The notes under the pieces: generated by a model | Database searches by the model: none | Seen by the model: the letters and a program-made list of their open reading frames with translations, nothing else | Told to the model about the DNA's origin: nothing | DNA from: Nodosilinea sp. BSH.14 | Lineage (GTDB): Bacteria > Cyanobacteriota > Cyanobacteriia > Phormidesmidales > Phormidesmidaceae | Assembly (NCBI GenBank): GCA_023264315.1 | Contig: JALQST010000101.1 | Location: forward strand, 239 to 9,350 | Reading direction: 5' to 3' | Length of the DNA stretch: 9,112 nt | Position numbers and translations under genes: made by a program | Shown here: positions 6,530 through 9,112 of the stretch, in pieces | How positions within the stretch are numbered: the stretch's first letter is position 1 | Layout of the letters: every line of letters begins with the position of its first letter

Positions 6530-6804
6530 AGGGAACGATGCACACGGGACCAGGAGAGTCTAGGAAAACCGACGCGCCCAATCTAGGAAAATTCGCGCCT
6601 AGATTCGAAGAGTTTGGGCTATCTAGCCTTAACTAACCTGCATCATAGGTCGAATTCCGATCAAGGGAACCGGACAACGTCCCTGTCGCCGTGTTCCCCT
6701 GCCGAAGGTCACGACCTATGGCCTCACCGCCTCAATCTAGTGCCAATTCGCAAGGGGTGCTGTACCATGGGCAAGCGATTCGCGACCCCTCCCCTGCCAA
6801 GCCG
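6530..6804. promoter_or_regulatory. Divergent intergenic region with CTAG-centred repeats
   Basis: This gap separates the minus-strand DUF4912 gene and the plus-strand SH3 gene, so both promoters should lie here. TCTAGGAAAA occurs at 6559-6568 and again at 6583-6592 (24 bp apart). The second copy is part of a perfect dyad, AATCTAGG (6580-6587), 10-bp spacer, CCTAGATT (6598-6605). A further palindrome, GGCTA-TC-TAGCC, lies at 6617-6628, and AATCTAG recurs at 6734-6740. I see no convincing -10/-35 pair. The part from about 6640 to 6804 holds no gene I can support, although a GTG-started extension of the SH3 frame is open from 6691. Confidence 0.5.
6580..6605. promoter_or_regulatory. Perfect dyad AATCTAGG-N10-CCTAGATT, candidate operator
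   Basis: Eight-base arms with a 10-bp spacer have the geometry of a site for a dimeric regulator. It lies 51 bp from the start of the minus-strand gene and about 200 bp from that of the SH3 gene. Half-sites recur at 6559 (TCTAGG) and 6734 (AATCTAG). No regulator gene is visible nearby to pair with it. Confidence 0.4.
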
Positions 6805-7320
6805 ATGAAAGGATTTTTAACCGGTCTCTCCAAGCTCGTGCTGGGTATCGTCATTGCCCTGGCGATGCTGTCCATCGCTGGGGTGGCCACGGCCCGCTAC
6901 TTCATGGCCAAATTGGCCGTGCCACCGCCGAAACCCCTCTATGGCAGCGAACTCCCCGCGCCGCCCCCACCCGATTCCACCGCTGAAGCCCCCGGGGCAA
7001 CGCCCCCCGCTGAGGCCGCCCCAGATCCGACCATTGAGGCATCTCCCGCCGTCGTCGAACCCGTCGCCACGGATCCCACCCCGGTAGCCACCGACGAGCC
7101 CTTACCCCCGGGCAGCTACGCCGCCGTGGTCTCGCAGCCCATTGGCCTCGTCATTCGGTCTGGCCCCGGCACCGAGCATGGCCAAGTAGGGGGTGTTGAT
7201 TACAATGCGGAGATCGTGGTGCTGGAGGAACCCGCCGGTCAGGGCTGGATCAAGGTTCGGGTGGCGGCATCCGGGGCTGAGGGCTGGGTGAAAGCGGGCA
7301 ACATTCGCCGCCAGGAATAG
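6805..7320 (+). CDS. Membrane-anchored SH3-domain protein
   Basis: A 171-residue protein with one N-terminal membrane helix (about 8-34, LSKLVLGIVIALAMLSIAG), followed by YFMAKLAVPPPKPLYG, a segment I associate with small cyanobacterial SH3 proteins. A Pro/Ala/Asp/Glu-rich linker (about 48-102) leads to a bacterial SH3 (SH3_3-type) domain at 104-171, with LVIRSGPGTEHGQVGG (115-130) and GWIKVRV...GWVKAGNIRR near the end. The SH3 domain should lie in the periplasm, where such domains bind peptidoglycan or protein ligands; the partner is unknown. I chose the ATG at 6805 because the membrane helix follows it directly. The frame is open from a GTG at 6691, with an ATG at 6718, but that extra 38-residue stretch is polar, shows no family resemblance and would push the helix inward. 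No Shine-Dalgarno site is visible for either. The stop is 21 bp from the convergent DUF427 stop. Confidence 0.82.
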   Translation: MKGFLTGLSKLVLGIVIALAMLSIAGVATARYFMAKLAVPPPKPLYGSELPAPPPPDSTAEAPGATPPAEAAPDPTIEASPAVVEPVATDPTPVATDEPLPPGSYAAVVSQPIGLVIRSGPGTEHGQVGGVDYNAEIVVLEEPAGQGWIKVRVAASGAEGWVKAGNIRRQE

Positions 7321-7340
7321 GCATCCTCGGGGTTTTCGGC

Positions 7341-7628
7341 CTAGGCTTCAATCGCGACCTTATTGCGATAGAACGCCACGTAGCCCTTGATATTGCTGGC
7401 CGCCGGTTTGGGGTCGGCATAGTACCAAGCAGCCCCCGCATTCACTTGGCCATCCACCACGAGATCGTAGTAGTTCGCGGTTCCCTTCCAGCCGCAGACG
7501 GTGGTTTGGGAAATAGGCCGAAAATAGTCGATATTCAGGGCAGCGGGGGGAAAGTAAAGATTACCTTCCACCGTTTCGCATTGATCGCTTTCGGCGAGGA
7601 CAGCACCGTTCCAGGTTACTTTGGCCAT
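7341..7628 (-). CDS. DUF427-family protein
   Basis: A compact 95-residue cytosolic protein of the DUF427 family (also called NTP_transf_9), near the usual minimal length. Family marks are VTWNGAVLAESD (4-15), VEGNLYFPP (20-28), CGWKG (45-49), the YYDL strand (53-56), NAGAAWYYADPKPAASNIKGYVAFY (63-87, with Trp68-Tyr69 and the Pro-x-Ala turn). No activity is established for the family and no catalytic site is evident. It is encoded opposite the SH3 gene (convergent, 20 bp between stops) and divergently from trmJ, so it is probably a single-gene transcript. The start ATG at 7628 gives the typical MAKVTWNG beginning; no clear ribosome site precedes it. Confidence 0.9.
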   Translation of the reverse strand: MAKVTWNGAVLAESDQCETVEGNLYFPPAALNIDYFRPISQTTVCGWKGTANYYDLVVDGQVNAGAAWYYADPKPAASNIKGYVAFYRNKVAIEA

Positions 7629-7725
7629 GGTTGGGGTTTGGGATATTAAGGAATACGGTGTTTATTTTAGGGGAGTTGGGGGTTATAAGGTCGGGAGTTG
7701 GGAGTCGGGAGTTGGGGGGTAGGAC
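7629..7725. promoter_or_regulatory. Divergent gap between the DUF427 gene and trmJ
   Basis: This 97-bp AT-richer gap must carry promoters for DUF427 (minus) and probably trmJ (plus). TATTTT (7664-7669 region, plus strand) and TATTAA (about 7644) are -10-like, but no good -35 partner is at the right distance. The trmJ side is taken up by a G-rich tandem repeat. Confidence 0.35.
7692..7719. repeat. 7-bp tandem repeat [C/T]GGGAGT, about 3.5 copies
   Basis: CGGGAGT (7692), TGGGAGT (7699) and CGGGAGT (7706) are followed by a degenerate TGGGGGG (7713). A related GGGAGTTGGG lies at 7671-7680. The array ends 6 bp before the trmJ start, so it occupies the place of the ribosome site. It resembles heptanucleotide STRR arrays of cyanobacteria. 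Confidence 0.8.
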
Positions 7726-8565
7726 TTGGGGTTAGAGCAACTGGAGCAGGTGCGTATTGTGCTGGTGGAGCCAGCGGGGCCGATCAATGTCGGATCGGTG
7801 GCTCGGGTGATGAAAAACATGGGGCTGCATCATTTGGTGTTGGTCAATCCCCAATGCGACCCGGCTGGCCCGGAGGCATGGCGGATGGCGGTGCATGGCC
7901 AGGAGGTCTTGGAAGCAGCTCAAATTGTGGCAACCCTGCCGGAGGCCCTCGTAGGCTGCCAGCGGGCAGCGGCCACCACCGGGCGCATCCATCCCCAGCG
8001 CCACGGCCTGGAGATGCCGGAGGAGGTCTTGCCCTGGCTCCTGGCTGGGGAGACCCATGCCCCCCTCCGCACCGCGCTGATCTTTGGCCCGGAGGATCGC
8101 GGCCTTAGTAATGAAGAACTGATCCACGCCCAGCGCTGGATTCGGATTCCCGCCAGCGATGCCTATCCGTCCCTCAACCTGGCCCAGGCCGTGGCGGTGT
8201 GTGCTTATCTGCTCCACCGTCAGGTCACGGCTCTCCAGGGGCCATGGCCAGGGTCGAGTTTCCCTCGCCTAGGAGCCTCAGCCCAGGTCGGGTTTGCCGG
8301 TGCTACGGGTGCATCAGATCCCCCCAGTGCGCCTGCGAGCCTGGATCAACCCGCCCAATTGGATCAAATTGACGGGTTTCACCAAGACCTAGAGACGCTT
8401 TTGCTCAAGATCGGTTATCTTTACCCCCATACTGCGGCCAGTCGCATGGCCAAGTTGCGGCAATTGTTGCACCGGGCTGACCCAAATTCCCAGGAATTGG
8501 CTATGCTTAGGGGCATTTTGCGGCAGGTCAACTGGGCTATCACCCACGGCCCTCGGTCTTCCTAA
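7726..8565 (+). CDS. trmJ: tRNA 2'-O-methyltransferase, TrmJ-like (SPOUT/TrmH family)
   Basis: A 279-residue SPOUT methyltransferase, predicted to methylate the ribose 2'-OH of nucleotide 32 in the tRNA anticodon loop using S-adenosylmethionine. The three family motifs are intact: VEPAGPINVGSVARVMKNMG (14-33, with substrate-binding Asn21 and Arg27), ALIFGPEDRGLSNEEL (117-132) and the trefoil-knot SAM site IP-SDAYPSLNLAQAVAV (141-158). A Pro/Ala/Gly-rich linker (about 170-213) joins a helical C-terminal part, HQDLETLLLKIGYL and ASRMAKLRQLLHRA (219-251), as in full-length TrmJ. The motif GPEDRGL differs from the GRExxGL of E. coli TrmJ, which I take as lineage variation. The start is uncertain: TTG at 7726 gives MGLEQLEQVRIVLVEP, the right length for the family, while GTG at 7750 would remove eight residues. 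The exact target base and rRNA versus tRNA specificity are inferred from family. Confidence 0.9.
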   Translation: MGLEQLEQVRIVLVEPAGPINVGSVARVMKNMGLHHLVLVNPQCDPAGPEAWRMAVHGQEVLEAAQIVATLPEALVGCQRAAATTGRIHPQRHGLEMPEEVLPWLLAGETHAPLRTALIFGPEDRGLSNEELIHAQRWIRIPASDAYPSLNLAQAVAVCAYLLHRQVTALQGPWPGSSFPRLGASAQVGFAGATGASDPPSAPASLDQPAQLDQIDGFHQDLETLLLKIGYLYPHTAASRMAKLRQLLHRADPNSQELAMLRGILRQVNWAITHGPRSS

Positions 8566-8579
8566 GGTTCCTGACTGGC

Positions 8580-8601
8580 TTTCGGACATCGTTTCGGACA
8601 T
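8580..8601. repeat. Spaced direct repeat TTTCGGACAT
   Basis: TTTCGGACAT occurs at 8580-8589 and 8592-8601, a 12-bp period, in the short gap between trmJ and the next gene. It may be a tandem site for a regulator or a chance duplication. Confidence 0.5.
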
Positions 8602-8614
8602 TCTGCATCCCTCT

Positions 8615-9112
8615 ATGGACGGCCCGCTCGTAGATCCTCTCGCCCGCGTCTCATCTCGACGGTACAGCATCGCCATGGCACAGTACGACGACTTTTCCAA
8701 CCCTCCGTCTCGGCCTAGCTCCCCTGGAGACTCGGAGTTGTCCGACCGTTTCGGCGATTTCAATGGGGTAGGATCCGCCGATAGCGATTGGCGGAATCGA
8801 GCCTCGTCGGTGTCGCGTCGCCGCAACCAGTGGCGGCAGTACAAGCACATGACCCCCGACTTTGGCTCGCCCAGGAGTGAGGCGGATCGATCCAACGCTG
8901 GGATGCCGTCGGCCCCATCATCCACCGCCCCATCTGCAGCTAAGACCACTGCCTTGCCGAGTTTTCGGGTCAAGCCTAGCCCCCCCCCAGGAGGCCCAGA
9001 TCACCCAGCAGGAATGCAGCCGCCCTTGAGATCCGGGTTGCCAATGCCCCAAGGGTTGCCCGGGACACCGGCGGCCATCCCCACCGGTGCCGCCCATAGC
9101 CTCGGATCTCCC
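8615..9112 (+). CDS. Disordered Pro/Ser-rich protein, 3' end outside window
   Basis: The frame is open from ATG 8615 to the window edge (166 codons), with a second in-frame ATG at 8675 (146 codons) that gives MAQYDDFSNPPSRPSSPGDS and is a plausible start too. Neither has a clear ribosome site. The visible part is polar and low in complexity: an acidic stretch with DRFGDFNG (25-32 from the second ATG), a basic segment SRRRNQWRQYKH (47-58), then Ser/Pro/Ala/Gly-rich sequence with PSFRVKPSPPP. There is no membrane segment or known domain so far, so it is probably the disordered cytoplasmic N-terminus of a larger protein, possibly with a membrane or enzymatic domain further on. A run of nine C (8980-8988) lies in the frame; both other frames soon hit stops after it, so the frame used here appears right. 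It follows trmJ by 49 bp on the same strand and may be co-transcribed. Family not recognised. Confidence 0.65.
   Translation, partial: MDGPLVDPLARVSSRRYSIAMAQYDDFSNPPSRPSSPGDSELSDRFGDFNGVGSADSDWRNRASSVSRRRNQWRQYKHMTPDFGSPRSEADRSNAGMPSAPSSTAPSAAKTTALPSFRVKPSPPPGGPDHPAGMQPPLRSGLPMPQGLPGTPAAIPTGAAHSLGSP

Noticed and set aside
7339..7346. GCCTAGGC palindrome between the convergent SH3 and DUF427 genes
   Set aside because: A perfect 8-mer without a loop cannot form a useful hairpin and overlaps the DUF427 stop.
8389..8973. 194-codon minus-strand open frame across the trmJ end and the next gene
   Set aside because: Overlaps two better-supported plus-strand frames and shows no recognisable family.

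Overview
The window looks like chromosomal DNA of a GC-rich cyanobacterium. The evidence is the set of protein families rather than any marker gene: a cyanobacterial-type TrmJ, a SpoIID/LytB protein of the long cyanobacterial form, a PstS-like binding domain fused to DUF4912, a small membrane-anchored SH3 protein, and Shine-Dalgarno-poor starts. Short 7-8 bp tandem repeats between genes also fit. No HIP1 octamer (GCGATCGC) was seen, so a HIP1-rich lineage is less likely. I cannot name the genus.

Left part (1-6529) is entirely minus strand. In transcription order it encodes: a membrane-tethered PstS-like/DUF4912 protein (6529-5042), a ribokinase (4991-4053), a SpoIID/LytB-domain peptidoglycan-active protein (3922-2177), a metallo-beta-lactamase-fold hydrolase whose frame is broken or recoded at a G7 run (2162-1273), a ~510 bp gene-free stretch, a MEDS-domain sensory protein (760-95), and the first 34 codons of a gene that overlaps the end of the MEDS gene and leaves the window. 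SpoIID and the hydrolase are 14 bp apart and are probably co-transcribed. The binding protein and ribokinase are 50 bp apart, separated by an 8-bp tandem repeat. The MEDS gene has its own leader with a strong Shine-Dalgarno site and an adjacent hairpin, so it and its overlapping partner form a separate signalling-type unit.

Right part (6530-9112) begins with a divergent intergenic region containing several CTAG-centred repeats. It is followed by a plus-strand SH3 membrane protein (6805-7320), a convergent minus-strand DUF427 protein (7628-7341), plus-strand trmJ (7726-8565) preceded by a 7-bp tandem repeat, and a plus-strand disordered Pro/Ser-rich protein that runs off the window.

There is no sign of a mobile element, CRISPR array, tRNA or rRNA. 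The genes look like mostly unrelated housekeeping and envelope functions, not one defence or biosynthetic system. The points most worth following are the G7 frameshift, the binding-domain/DUF4912 fusion, the MEDS gene with its overlapping partner and structured leader, and the CTAG-rich divergent region.
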